A stretch of 64,000 bases of DNA from Corynebacterium uberis (GTDB taxonomy: Bacteria; Actinomycetota; Actinomycetes; Mycobacteriales; Mycobacteriaceae). The notes under the pieces are model-generated. The model was not told the origin of the DNA. It did no database searches and worked only from the letters and a program-made list of their open reading frames with translations. A program made the position numbers and the translations under genes. Of this stretch, positions 56,243-64,000 are shown in pieces; the first letter of the stretch is position 1, and each line of letters starts with the position of its first letter. Where the stretch lies: positions 372,001-436,000 of the forward strand of contig NZ_CP085051.1 in the NCBI RefSeq assembly GCF_020616335.1, in the 5' to 3' direction.

Positions 56243-58287
56243 TGGATCACAAAGACGTAGCCAGCCGGGTGCTGGCCGCGGTCGGCGGTGAGGACAACAT
56301 CGTCGCCGCCGCGCACTGCGCCACCCGCCTGCGGATGGTGCTCAAGGATGACAAGGCCATCGACCGCGCGGCGCTGGACAACGACCCGGACCTGAAGGGC
56401 ACCTTCGAATCCGGCGGCATGTTCCAGGTCATCGTGGGCCCTGGCGATGTCAACGAGGTATTCAAAAACCTCGACGCCATGACCACCAAGAGCATTGCGG
56501 TGAGCACCGACGAGCTGAAGAACGTGGCCGCCAACTCCGGCAACTGGTTCTCCCGCGCCGTGAAAATGCTGGCCGATATCTTCGTCCCGCTCATCCCCAT
56601 CCTCGTCGGTGGCGGTCTCCTCATGGCACTCAACAACGTGCTCACCGCCGAGGGGATCTTCGGGGACCAATCGCTTATCGACGCCCACCCGGCCATCGCC
56701 GACATCTCCGGGCTGATCAACCTGCTCGCCGCCGCCCCCTTCGCCTTCCTGCCCGTCCTGGTCGGGTTCACCGCAACCAAACGCTTCGGCGGCAACGAAT
56801 ACCTCGGCGCCGGCATGGGCATGGCCATGGTCATGCCCTCCCTGGTCAATGGCTACGAAGTCGCCGCCACCACCGCCGCCGGCGAGATGCCCTACTGGGA
56901 CATCTTTGGCCTGCACGTAGCCCAAGCCGGCTACCAGGGCACCGTCCTGCCCGTGCTGGTGGTCTCCTGGCTGCTAGCCACCACGGAGAAGTTCCTCCAC
57001 CGCCACCTCAAGGGCACCGTCGACTTCCTGGTCACGCCCGTGCTCACCCTGCTGGTCACCGGATTTATCACGTTCATTGCCGTCGGCCCGGTCATGCGCA
57101 CCGCCGGCGACTGGCTGGGCGAAGGCCTGGCCTGGCTCTACAACGTCGCCGGCCCGGTCGGCGGCCTGCTCTTTGGCCTGGTCTACTCGCCGATCGTGAT
57201 CACCGGCCTGCACCAGTCCTTCCCGCCCATTGAAATCCAACTGTGGGCCTCCGACAACGGCTCCTTCATCTTCGCCGTCGCCTCCATGGCCAACATCGCC
57301 CAAGGCGCAGTCACCCTCGCCGTGTGGACGCTGGCCAAGTCCGACAAGCTCAAGGGCCTGGCCGGGGCTTCAGGCTTCTCCGCCATCTTTGGCATCACCG
57401 AACCGGCCATCTTCGGCGTGAACCTGCGGCTGCGCTGGCCCTTCTTCATCGGCATGGGCGCGGCCGCCATCGGCGGTGCGCTCATCGCGCTTCTCGACGT
57501 CAAGGCCGTGGCCCTCGGCGCGGCCGGCTTCATCGGCGTGGTCTCCATGCGCGCCGGCGACTGGGGTGCCTTCCTCGGCTGCGCCGTCGCCGTGTTCATC
57601 CTGGCCTTCGCCGCCGCCTGGAGCTACGGGCGCTACCTGATCAAGCGCAATGGCTCCATCGATCCTGACGCAGTCGAGGCGCCGGGGGCCAGCGCTGCGG
57701 CCGGTGCTGCCGGTGCGGGTGCTGCCGGTGCCGGTGCTGCTGGTGCTGCCGCTGTGGCCGCCGCCGACGCCGCCCACGTCGCCTCCCCGCTGACCGGATC
57801 CGTCACCGAACTCGCCGCCGTCTCCGACCCGATGTTCGCCGCCGGCAAGCTCGGCGCCGGGCTGGCCATCACCCCCACGGTCGGCGAACTGCGCAGCCCG
57901 CTTAACGGCACGGTCACCGTCGCCTTCCCCTCCGGGCATGCGTTCGCCGTGCGAGGCACCGACGAGAAGGGCAACAACGTCGACGTGCTCATGCACATCG
58001 GCTTTGACACCGTCAACCTGGAAGGCAAGCACTTCAACCCGCGGGCCGCAAAGGGCGACACCGTGCGTGCCGGTGACGTGCTGTGTGAGTTTGACATCGC
58101 CGGGATTAAGGACGCCGGCTATGAGGTCACCACCCCCGTGGTGGTAGCCAACTCCAAGAAGACCGGGCCGGTTCTGCCCGCCGCAGGGCTGGCACTTCCT
58201 GGCGAGGTTGCCGCTGGTGAGGAACTGTTTACCGTCGATCCCAAGCAACCGGCGCAGGCGCAGGCCCCGGCACAGCCACAGGCCTAG
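56242..58287 (+). CDS. ptsS: sucrose PTS transporter EIIBCA
   Basis: The 681-residue phosphotransferase permease has three domains. EIIB has phospho-cysteine Cys26 ([12 protein letters not shown]). EIIC, about residues 110-465, has roughly ten membrane segments. EIIA has phospho-histidine His585 ([14 protein letters not shown]). An Ala/Gly-rich linker (about 478-515) joins EIIC and EIIA. It takes up sucrose as sucrose-6-phosphate. Context with the GH32 hydrolase and fructokinase supports the substrate. The GTG start overlaps the scrB stop (TAGTG). Confidence 0.92.
   Translation: MDHKDVASRVLAAVGGEDNIVAAAHCATRLRMVLKDDKAIDRAALDNDPDLKGTFESGGMFQVIVGPGDVNEVFKNLDAMTTKSIAVSTDELKNVAANSGNWFSRAVKMLADIFVPLIPILVGGGLLMALNNVLTAEGIFGDQSLIDAHPAIADISGLINLLAAAPFAFLPVLVGFTATKRFGGNEYLGAGMGMAMVMPSLVNGYEVAATTAAGEMPYWDIFGLHVAQAGYQGTVLPVLVVSWLLATTEKFLHRHLKGTVDFLVTPVLTLLVTGFITFIAVGPVMRTAGDWLGEGLAWLYNVAGPVGGLLFGLVYSPIVITGLHQSFPPIEIQLWASDNGSFIFAVASMANIAQGAVTLAVWTLAKSDKLKGLAGASGFSAIFGITEPAIFGVNLRLRWPFFIGMGAAAIGGALIALLDVKAVALGAAGFIGVVSMRAGDWGAFLGCAVAVFILAFAAAWSYGRYLIKRNGSIDPDAVEAPGASAAAGAAGAGAAGAGAAGAAAVAAADAAHVASPLTGSVTELAAVSDPMFAAGKLGAGLAITPTVGELRSPLNGTVTVAFPSGHAFAVRGTDEKGNNVDVLMHIGFDTVNLEGKHFNPRAAKGDTVRAGDVLCEFDIAGIKDAGYEVTTPVVVANSKKTGPVLPAAGLALPGEVAAGEELFTVDPKQPAQAQAPAQPQA
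56673..56683 (-). repeat. CGTCGATAAGC motif, copy 12
   Basis: Exact 11-mer, minus orientation, in the PTS gene, where the plus strand reads SLIDAHP. Confidence 0.85.
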
Positions 58288-58348
58288 GCACCTCGCCGCG
58301 AGCGCCCCGCCGCGTGCGAGGCGCCGCGCGCCCAACGCACCCCAATTC

Positions 58349-58380
58349 GCGCCCCGTACCTCTTTCGGTGCGGGGCGCTT
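58349..58380 (+). terminator. terminator after the PTS gene
   Basis: GCGCCCCGTACC pairs with GGTGCGGGGCGC (58349-58378), followed only by TT. It overlaps the -10 element of the next gene. Confidence 0.7.
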
Positions 58381-58392
58381 ATCCTGTGCAGC
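58380..58392 (+). promoter_or_regulatory. -10 element giving a leaderless start for the 58393 gene
   Basis: TATCCT at 58380-58385 lies seven bases before the ATG at 58393, with no ribosome site. It matches the leaderless pattern also seen at 17020. Confidence 0.55.
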
Positions 58393-58644
58393 ATGACCGG
58401 TCCCCGCGATCTGCGCTTCCCGTCGCTGACGTTGAACCTCCTCGACGCGCGCGACCGCTTCACCGTGCTGCGTAGCCGTCGCCGCCGTGAATCACCCACC
58501 GGTGACCAGGTCTCCAGCGTCTATCTTTTCGACCCAACCACCTTTAATGAGGTCCTCGTAGGTTTCGTGGCGGACGAAGCCCTGATCCCGACGCTGGCCA
58601 CCCGGCTTCGCCCAGAGTGGAAGAGCTATGAGCTGCCGTTATAA
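58393..58644 (+). CDS. small unknown protein
   Basis: The 83-residue protein has a basic stretch RSRRRRESP in the middle and a beta-like C-terminal half (VSSVYLFDPTTFNEVLVGFVADEALI). No family is recognised. A -10 element seven bases upstream suggests a leaderless transcript. Confidence 0.5.
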   Translation: MTGPRDLRFPSLTLNLLDARDRFTVLRSRRRRESPTGDQVSSVYLFDPTTFNEVLVGFVADEALIPTLATRLRPEWKSYELPL

Positions 58645-58885
58645 GGTATTTCCTACAGTTCTTGGTAGGGCGATGCGTTCTCCAATACCTGAAACGTTCG
58701 GATGGCGCGAAGCTAAATCAAAAGGTGTTGCTGACACAGGAAGCCTGCATAATCAATTTGTTTGCCATCCTCTGTCTCAGGTGGCCCGAGTAAAAGCCAG
58801 TTGGAATCTTGAATCCTGGCGTCCAGATGTAGGTATTGCGCGCACGATCGCGGCCCGATGCAATCCTGGAGGCGGGGATGACTGA
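58628..58885 (+). CDS. DUF2599-like domain, apparently lacking its signal peptide
   Basis: The 85-residue frame contains FVCHPLSQVARVKASWNLESWRPDVG and RCNPGG, the signature of the DUF2599 family of secreted actinobacterial proteins. Family members usually have a signal peptide and a longer N-terminal part; here the frame starts abruptly and overlaps the previous gene by 17 bp. It may be a 5'-truncated remnant. The DNA is less G+C-rich than its neighbours. Confidence 0.6.
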   Translation: MSCRYKVFPTVLGRAMRSPIPETFGWREAKSKGVADTGSLHNQFVCHPLSQVARVKASWNLESWRPDVGIARTIAARCNPGGGDD

Positions 58886-59141
58886 TTCTGGTGGCCTCCA
58901 TGAGGCCTCGGCAAAAAGAGGTAGCAAGAAATCTCGGCTGCAAATCCTTCTGATTATTCTGACCTCAGCCTCATTCGTGCTGATGGTTATAGTGAATTAT
59001 GCAGTCGGGATCAGCGCGGACGAGACTTACTATGGGTCGCGCAGCTGGCATGTCTTAGGCTGGGTGACTGTAGGCGTGTTCATATCCATGTGTGCGGTGA
59101 CCTTGCTCACCTATCTCATGCGGCGAAAATGCACTCCCTAG
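58878..59141 (+). CDS. small two-pass membrane protein
   Basis: The 87-residue protein from ATG 58878, behind GGAGGCGGGG, has hydrophobic segments at about 21-43 and 58-80. It ends with basic residues (MRRKCTP). The start overlaps the end of the DUF2599-like frame, so the two may be coupled. The function is unknown. Confidence 0.6.
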   Translation: MTDSGGLHEASAKRGSKKSRLQILLIILTSASFVLMVIVNYAVGISADETYYGSRSWHVLGWVTVGVFISMCAVTLLTYLMRRKCTP

Positions 59142-59199
59142 GAAGGTCAGTATTGACCTGTCCGTCTTGGGCAGGGGGCTGCACCTTCCGGAGCTTTAA

Positions 59200-60453
59200 T
59201 TAGCCACGCCCTAGCCACGCGCAGGCCGCGACAACGATGGCCTCCACGCCGCGGTCGAGGGTCGGACGCATGTCTGGCGCGAAGCCGGGGTGGTGGTTGC
59301 CGGGTGCGGCGGCGGCATCGGCAAACCCGCCGAGGCCCCAGTAGACGTAGGGGCAGCCGAGGGAGTCGGGAATGATGGAGAAGTCTTCCGACGCGGATTG
59401 CCGGGCCATGTCTACGGAGTCATCCCCGAAGTAGTGGTCAAAGGCGGCGCGCACGGTTGCGGTGGCGGCTGCGTCATTGTCGGTGATGGGGAATTGGCTA
59501 TAAAACTCAAATTCCGGCGGCGTGGGGCACGCGGCCCCTTCGCATTCTGCGGTGATGATGCGCACGATGCCCTGGTGGAGTGTGTCGCGCACCTCGGGTG
59601 AAAAGGCGCGCACGTTGATCATGAGGGTGGCGGTGTCCGGGATGATATTCGGTGCGCTTCCGGCCTGGATAGAGCCGACTGTGACCACGCCGAAGTCGTG
59701 CGGGGCGAGGCTGCGGGAGACCAATGTTTGCAGCTTCATCACCGCACTGCTGGCCACCACTACGGGGTCGACCGCCAGCTGCGGCATGGATCCGTGCCCG
59801 CCGCGCCCAAAGATGGTCACTGTCATGGATTCGGCGGTGGAAAACACCGGCCCGGCGATGGTGCCCACGCATCCGCCCGGGATGGTGCCCAGCACGTGCT
59901 GGCCGAGGTACACATCGGGGCGGGGGTCAAGCAGCTTGTCGACGCCCCCGTCCACCATCGCGCGCGCCCCCTCGCCGGTCTCCTCGCCGGGCTGGAACAC
60001 CGCGTGGAAGGTCCCGGACCACGCCTCCGGGTGGGCGGCGAGCGCCTGCACGGCACCCAGCAGGGCGGTGATGTGGACGTCGTGGCCGCAGGCGTGAGCC
60101 ACCGGCACTTCTTCGCCGGCCCGGTTGACCTGCGTGGCGGTGGAGGCGTAGTCCTTGCCGGAGTCTTCTTTGACCGGCAGGCCGTCATAGTCCGCGCGCA
60201 TGGCCACGGTGGGGCCGTCGCCGTTGCGCAGCGTGGCAACGATCCCGGTGGTGCCCGGGCTGATGGGGGTGACCGTCGCGGCGTCGATAAGCGAAAGCTC
60301 GTGGATGATGCGCTCGGCGGTTGCGTGCTCCTGCATGGACAGCTCGGGGTGGCGGTGGAACTGCGTGTACAGGGCCTCGCGCGCGGGGCGCGTGGCCGCC
60401 AGCTCGCCCAGAATGCGCTGGATATCCTGGGTATGCGCGCGGTTGTCAGGCAT
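59200..60453 (-). CDS. M20-family amidohydrolase (hippurate hydrolase-like)
   Basis: The 417-residue metallopeptidase-family amidohydrolase has the metal-binding blocks RHPELS (34-39), MRADYDGLP (85-93) and HACGHDVH (120-127), followed by a dimerisation domain. Family members cleave N-acyl amino acids such as hippurate or N-acetylated peptides. The exact substrate cannot be read from sequence. ATG 60453 follows GAAAGGGG. It is a single-gene unit just left of rplN. A CGTCGATAAGC motif lies in it. Confidence 0.88.
   Translation of the reverse strand: MPDNRAHTQDIQRILGELAATRPAREALYTQFHRHPELSMQEHATAERIIHELSLIDAATVTPISPGTTGIVATLRNGDGPTVAMRADYDGLPVKEDSGKDYASTATQVNRAGEEVPVAHACGHDVHITALLGAVQALAAHPEAWSGTFHAVFQPGEETGEGARAMVDGGVDKLLDPRPDVYLGQHVLGTIPGGCVGTIAGPVFSTAESMTVTIFGRGGHGSMPQLAVDPVVVASSAVMKLQTLVSRSLAPHDFGVVTVGSIQAGSAPNIIPDTATLMINVRAFSPEVRDTLHQGIVRIITAECEGAACPTPPEFEFYSQFPITDNDAAATATVRAAFDHYFGDDSVDMARQSASEDFSIIPDSLGCPYVYWGLGGFADAAAAPGNHHPGFAPDMRPTLDRGVEAIVVAACAWLGRG
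60282..60292 (+). repeat. CGTCGATAAGC motif, copy 13
   Basis: Exact 11-mer (GGCGTCGATAAGC), plus orientation, in the amidohydrolase gene, whose strand reads SLIDAAT. Confidence 0.85.
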
Positions 60454-60832
60454 GGGTTTTCCCCTTTCGTGGGCGGAAGATATGGGTGCGGCGCCACCAA
60501 GAAGAGTGAATCGTCATACCAACGATAGGTCGGCTGTACGCGGGTTGGCTAGCGGGGGCGGTCAGTAGGGCCGATGATGAGGGTCGTTCGGGGCGCCGCG
60601 GCACCCTTTGCCCTCCGCAGGTCGGGTGTGGTTAAATGTTCGGGTTGCGTGCACAGGTCGGCGTGGCCGGTGCGTTTCCGAGCCGCCGCGCCGAGACCCT
60701 CCGACCAGCAAGGTTCGGCGTCTCACCTGCGGCAAGACCACAGGCAGATGTGTCACGCAAGAGAACAGTAATAGACCGCGTGCGTACAGGCCGGAAATCT
60801 GGCGCACAGTAATCCAGGTCAGGAGACCAGCA
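60454..60832. other. leader of the rplN operon
   Basis: This 379-bp divergent region has a candidate promoter (TTGCCC 60608-60613, 18 bp, TTAAAT 60632-60637) and a leader of about 195 bases. Nothing else was recognised. Confidence 0.5.
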
Positions 60833-61201
60833 GTGATTCAGCAAGAATCGCGTCTGAAGGTCGCCGATAACACCGGTGCCAGGGAGATCCTGTGCATCCG
60901 CGTGCTCGGCGGCTCTACCCGACGCTTTGCCGGTATCGGTGACACGATCGTCGCCACCGTCAAGGAAGCCACCCCGGGTGGCAATGTCAAGGCCGGTGAG
61001 GTTGTTAAGGCCGTCATCGTGCGGGCGAAGAAGGAGACCCGTCGCGTGGACGGCTCCTACATCGCTTTCGATGAGAACGCCGCCGTTCTGATCAAGAACG
61101 ACAACGAGCCCCGCGGCACCCGTATCTTCGGGCCCGTGGCGCGCGAGCTGCGTGAGAAGAAGTTCATGAAGATCGTGTCCCTGGCACCGGAGGTGATCTA
61201 G
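60833..61201 (+). CDS. rplN: 50S ribosomal protein L14
   Basis: L14 is at the subunit interface. The protein is 122 residues from GTG 60833 ([16 protein letters not shown]), behind AGGAGA with 7-base spacing. The frame extends far upstream but only this start fits the family. It has its own promoter here because the S10/spc block is interrupted after rpsQ. Confidence 0.98.
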   Translation: MIQQESRLKVADNTGAREILCIRVLGGSTRRFAGIGDTIVATVKEATPGGNVKAGEVVKAVIVRAKKETRRVDGSYIAFDENAAVLIKNDNEPRGTRIFGPVARELREKKFMKIVSLAPEVI

Positions 61202-61516
61202 TTGAAGATCCATAAGGGCGATATGGTCCTGGTTATCTCCGGCCCCGACAAGGGTGCCCGCGGCAAGGTGATTCAGGCTTTCCCGAAGAACAGCAAGGTC
61301 CTCGTTGAGGGCGTTAACCGCATCAAGAAGCACGTGGCCAACTCTGCTCCGGAGCGTGGCGCCGAGTCCGGCGGAATTGTCACCCAGGAGGCGCCTATTC
61401 ACGTCTCCAACGTGATGGTGCTGGATTCTGACGGCAACCCGACGCGCGTGGGCTACCGTTTCGATGAGAACGGCAAGAAGGTCCGTATCTCGCGTCGCAA
61501 CGGGAAGGACATCTAA
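61202..61516 (+). CDS. rplX: 50S ribosomal protein L24
   Basis: L24 is an early assembly protein. The protein is 104 residues, starting with a rare TTG directly after the rplN stop (TAGTTG). The KOW motif [19 protein letters not shown] is intact. Confidence 0.97.
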   Translation: MKIHKGDMVLVISGPDKGARGKVIQAFPKNSKVLVEGVNRIKKHVANSAPERGAESGGIVTQEAPIHVSNVMVLDSDGNPTRVGYRFDENGKKVRISRRNGKDI

Positions 61517-62101
61517 ATGAGCGAGAACTACACCCCCCGTCTCAAGACCGTCTACCGCGACGAGATCCGCACCAAGCTCAATGACAAGTACGTCTACGAC
61601 AACGTCATGCAGATCCCTGGCCTGACCAAGATTGTGGTCAACATGGGTGTCGGCGACGCTGCTCGTGACTCCAAGCTCATCAACGGTGCCATCGAGGATC
61701 TGACCGCGATCACCGGCCAGAAGCCGCAGATCCGCCGCGCGAAGAAGTCGATTGCTAACTTCAAGCTGCGTGAGGGCATGCCCATCGGCGCGAAGGTCAC
61801 GCTGCGTGGCGACCGCATGTGGGAGTTCCTCGACCGCCTGCTCACCGTTGCGCTGCCGCGTATCCGCGACTTCCGCGGCCTGTCTGACCGCCAGTTCGAC
61901 GGCCACGGCAACTACACCTTCGGCCTGACCGAGCAGACCATGTTCTATGAGATCGACGTGGACAAGATTGACCGTCCGCGCGGCATGGACATCACCGTGG
62001 TCACCTCCTCGACCAACGACGAGGAAGGCCGCTCGCTGCTGCGCCTGCTGGGCTTCCCCTTCAAGGACGCCGAGGGCAAGATGCAGGCCAAGGAGGCCTA
62101 G
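61517..62101 (+). CDS. rplE: 50S ribosomal protein L5
   Basis: L5 binds 5S rRNA. The protein is 194 residues with [14 protein letters not shown] and [15 protein letters not shown] motif (here [11 protein letters not shown]). ATG 61517 follows the rplX stop directly. A terminator follows, so rpsN/rpsH, the next genes of the usual spc order, are not here. Confidence 0.98.
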   Translation: MSENYTPRLKTVYRDEIRTKLNDKYVYDNVMQIPGLTKIVVNMGVGDAARDSKLINGAIEDLTAITGQKPQIRRAKKSIANFKLREGMPIGAKVTLRGDRMWEFLDRLLTVALPRIRDFRGLSDRQFDGHGNYTFGLTEQTMFYEIDVDKIDRPRGMDITVVTSSTNDEEGRSLLRLLGFPFKDAEGKMQAKEA

Positions 62102-62128
62102 TCTTCAGCTTTCACAGCTGTAACACTC

Positions 62129-62164
62129 GAAGGCGGATCCGCGTGCAGCGGGTCCGCCTTTGTG
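62129..62164 (+). terminator. terminator after rplE
   Basis: AAGGCGGA-TCCGC pairs with GCGGG-TCCGCCTT (62130-62160), followed by TGTGTT. Confidence 0.85.
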
Positions 62165-62166
62165 TT

Positions 62167-62177
62167 GCTTATCGACG
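62167..62177 (-). repeat. CGTCGATAAGC motif, copy 14
   Basis: Exact 11-mer, minus orientation, non-coding, just after the rplE terminator. This repeats the placement of copy 3 after the rpsQ terminator. Confidence 0.9.
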
Positions 62178-62518
62178 CCCCTGTCGCCGGGCACCCGGCA
62201 CGCACGCTGCGGCGAGAACGGGGGTGGGGGAGATGGCGGTAGCGCAGCGGAGGGGCGGTGAGGGGGTCGAGCGGGGGGAGTTGCGGGGGTAACCGGATCG
62301 GCGGTGTACACGCAGAATACTGCCCAAATTCTGTTATAGTCTGTAACTGCTAATGTCTAGACATCTTTAGGCTTTGGTGTCCCTTGCTGCCAGTACCGTC
62401 TACGCCGACTGTCACTGCCCGCCGGCGGCCCACGTTTCCCGCGGTAGCAAGGGGGGTACCGCTAGCGATCCAGCGCCGCGCAACCAGGCGCTCGACAGTA
62501 GGAAAGCGAGAAAGCTCT
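62178..62518. promoter_or_regulatory. promoter region and leader of the secreted lipase
   Basis: TGTTATAGT (62332-62340) is an extended -10 element. A perfect 12-bp palindrome ATGTCTAGACAT (62353-62364) lies just downstream, near the likely transcription start, and could be an operator. The leader to ATG 62519 would be about 170 bases. No gene is visible. Confidence 0.55.
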
Positions 62519-63970
62519 ATGAAAAGGACTGCCATTGCAGTGCTGACAGCGTCAGTGTTGGTCGGCTCCACCATCACCGCGACCGCGGCACCAGAGCCGC
62601 TGTTGAGCTCGGACAAGAACAAGGAAGCCAGCTCCGTATTCATCCCGCAGGACCTGGTTCCCGATCACGGCCAAGGCTCCTCCGTCACCGACCCCCTAGG
62701 CACCCAGTTCAACGGCCCGGAAAAGGGCGCCCCCTTGGGTGGCTCCTCCGTGGTGCAGCCGGACGGCGGGTTCTTTGCCAATGACCAGGACCTCACCGGC
62801 AAGGCACCCGGCGAGATCATCGGGTCCCGCGAGCTGAACTACTCGCTGGCAGGCCTACCCACGCCCCTGCGGGTGGTGCAGCTGAAGTTTGTCACCACCG
62901 ACGGGTTGGGCAGGCCTGCCATGGGTATTACCTCCGTGGTCAAGCCCCCGCGCAACAGCATCAATAAGGTGCTGTCCTTCCACTCCGTGTATGACTCCCT
63001 CAACCCGGAGCACAGCCCCTCCCGCGCCATCCAGGGCAACCTGCAGCTGGGCACCATGGCCTCCATGACCGAAACCGCGGTGCTGTTGCCCTTCCTGGAA
63101 CAGGGCTACACCGTGGTGGTCACGGACATTGAAGGCCAACAGGCAAACCTGGGCGCCGGGCCCGTGTACGGCACGAACACGCTCGACGGGCTGCGCGCGA
63201 CGCTCGCCTCCCCGCTGACCGGGGTGACTGCTGACGCGCCGATCGGCCTGCTCGGCTACTCCGGCGGCGCCATCGCCACCAACTGGGCGGCGCAGCTGGC
63301 GCCGTCCTACGCGCCGGACATCAATGACAACCTGGTCGGGGCGGCTTCGGGCGGCCTGCTGGTCAACCCGATCACCAACATCGCCTACCTGGATGGCGCC
63401 GGCAACTGGTCGCCGCTGTTGGCCATGACCATCGTGGGCCTGAGCCGGGAGTACGGGATCAACCCGGAGCCCTACCTGTCGGACTACGGTATGGAGGTCT
63501 ACCGGCGTCTGGAGCACGCGACCATCCTGGAGGTCTACGCGCTGCACCGGCACATGACCTGGGGCTCGCTGTTCAAGCCGGAGTACCAGGACCCGCGCTC
63601 CATCCCGGAGCTGGTTGAGGTGCTCAACAAGGTCAACCTGGGCCTGGCCCCGGATCCCACCGTGCCCTTCTTCTACGGCCAGGCCAACGCCGGCTACCTG
63701 GATGGCACGGCCACCGGGGGTCCGGGCGTGGGCCACGGCGACGGCGTGATGGTCACCGGCGATACCCGCACCCTGGCACGCAAGGCGTGTGCCGCGGGCG
63801 TGCCGGTGGACTACCGCGAGTATGACAACGTCAGCCACACCATGGCTTTCGTCGCGTGGTACCCGGCGGCGACGGCGTGGATGCTCGGCCGCTTCAACGG
63901 CCAGCCGGCGCCGAATACGTGTGCGTCGATTCCGGAGGGCAACGATCTCTCCGCCATCAAGCCGCTGTAG
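62519..63970 (+). CDS. secreted lipase (secretory lipase family)
   Basis: The 483-residue protein has a signal peptide (1-23, ending ATAA). It resembles the secretory lipase family (LIP, PF03583): the nucleophile elbow is GYSGGA with Ser248, and FFYGQANAGYLDG and a histidine in NVSHTMAF complete the probable triad region. Corynebacteria commonly encode several such lipases to use host or environmental lipids. ATG 62519 is preferred because the family begins with this signal peptide; the open frame extends 45 codons upstream. The stop is at 63968-63970. Confidence 0.88.
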   Translation: MKRTAIAVLTASVLVGSTITATAAPEPLLSSDKNKEASSVFIPQDLVPDHGQGSSVTDPLGTQFNGPEKGAPLGGSSVVQPDGGFFANDQDLTGKAPGEIIGSRELNYSLAGLPTPLRVVQLKFVTTDGLGRPAMGITSVVKPPRNSINKVLSFHSVYDSLNPEHSPSRAIQGNLQLGTMASMTETAVLLPFLEQGYTVVVTDIEGQQANLGAGPVYGTNTLDGLRATLASPLTGVTADAPIGLLGYSGGAIATNWAAQLAPSYAPDINDNLVGAASGGLLVNPITNIAYLDGAGNWSPLLAMTIVGLSREYGINPEPYLSDYGMEVYRRLEHATILEVYALHRHMTWGSLFKPEYQDPRSIPELVEVLNKVNLGLAPDPTVPFFYGQANAGYLDGTATGGPGVGHGDGVMVTGDTRTLARKACAAGVPVDYREYDNVSHTMAFVAWYPAATAWMLGRFNGQPAPNTCASIPEGNDLSAIKPL

Positions 63971-64000
63971 CGTGGGCGTATCCTCCCCCGGCGGTCCCCA

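Noticed and set aside
62105..62311. Minus-strand frame after rplE
   Set aside because: It runs through the terminator hairpin and the repeat motif and has no ribosome site or recognisable domain.

Overview
The window is a 64 kb piece of a high-G+C actinobacterial chromosome, almost certainly a Corynebacterium. It has the corynebacterial order rpoB-rpoC, rpsL-rpsG-fusA-tuf, an Asp23-type cell-envelope cluster and the S10 ribosomal operon. The S10/spc ribosomal block is split after rpsQ, GTG starts are frequent, and leaderless genes and PfkB/GH32/PTS sucrose genes are present. No tRNA, rRNA, IS element, prophage or CRISPR array was seen.

Layout. 1-5.5 kb: end of rpoB and complete rpoC. 5.5-11.4 kb: a lower-G+C MFS transporter, a lipoprotein, an internally duplicated unknown protein, and the anaerobic ribonucleotide reductase pair nrdD-nrdG (minus strand). 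11.4-17 kb: rpsL, rpsG, fusA, tuf. 17-18.2 kb: two unknown genes, the first apparently leaderless. 18.2-21.8 kb: a six-gene minus-strand Asp23/AmaP envelope cluster. 22.7-27.9 kb: rpsJ-rplC-rplD-rplW-rplB-rpsS-rplV-rpsC-rplP-rpmC-rpsQ. 27.9-60.8 kb: an accessory region of about 33 kb between rpsQ and rplN. 60.8-62.1 kb: rplN-rplX-rplE. 62.5-64 kb: a secreted lipase.

The accessory region is dominated by what reads as a complete glucosylated-enterobactin (salmochelin-type) siderophore system. entA-entB-entC-entE plus a free-standing aryl carrier protein (minus strand, 45.8-50.3 kb) make and activate 2,3-dihydroxybenzoate. A monomodular C-A-T-TE synthetase (EntF, 31.1-35.0 kb) with a predicted serine code would build the trilactone. 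A GT-B glycosyltransferase very like IroB and a fused two-TMD/two-NBD ABC exporter of IroC architecture (39.8-44.5 kb) would glucosylate and export it. A binding protein, permease and ATPase (36.5-39.4 kb) would import the ferric complex, and an IroD/Fes-like esterase (35.0-36.4 kb) would release the iron. The exporter shows a clean split of ABC consensus motifs between its two halves, so one of its two ATP sites should be degenerate.

Two repeat systems deserve attention. First, the 11-mer CGTCGATAAGC (usually GGCGTCGATAAGC) occurs 14 times exactly, between genes and in several reading frames within genes, and is absent from the ribosomal and RNA polymerase genes. Second, four copies of a 105-107 bp element with a 17-bp GCACCGTGTGACTGGTG terminal motif lie as two pairs at the two ends of the accessory region (28.4-28.7 and 53.1-53.5 kb). 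The roughly 41-bp core is inverted between the two pairs while the flanks keep their orientation.

Other accessory content: three tandem secreted paralogs of unknown function (51.0-53.0 kb), a sucrose locus (fructokinase, sucrose-6-phosphate hydrolase, PTS EIIBCA), an M20 amidohydrolase, a frameshifted membrane-protein gene, and an SdpI-family protein.
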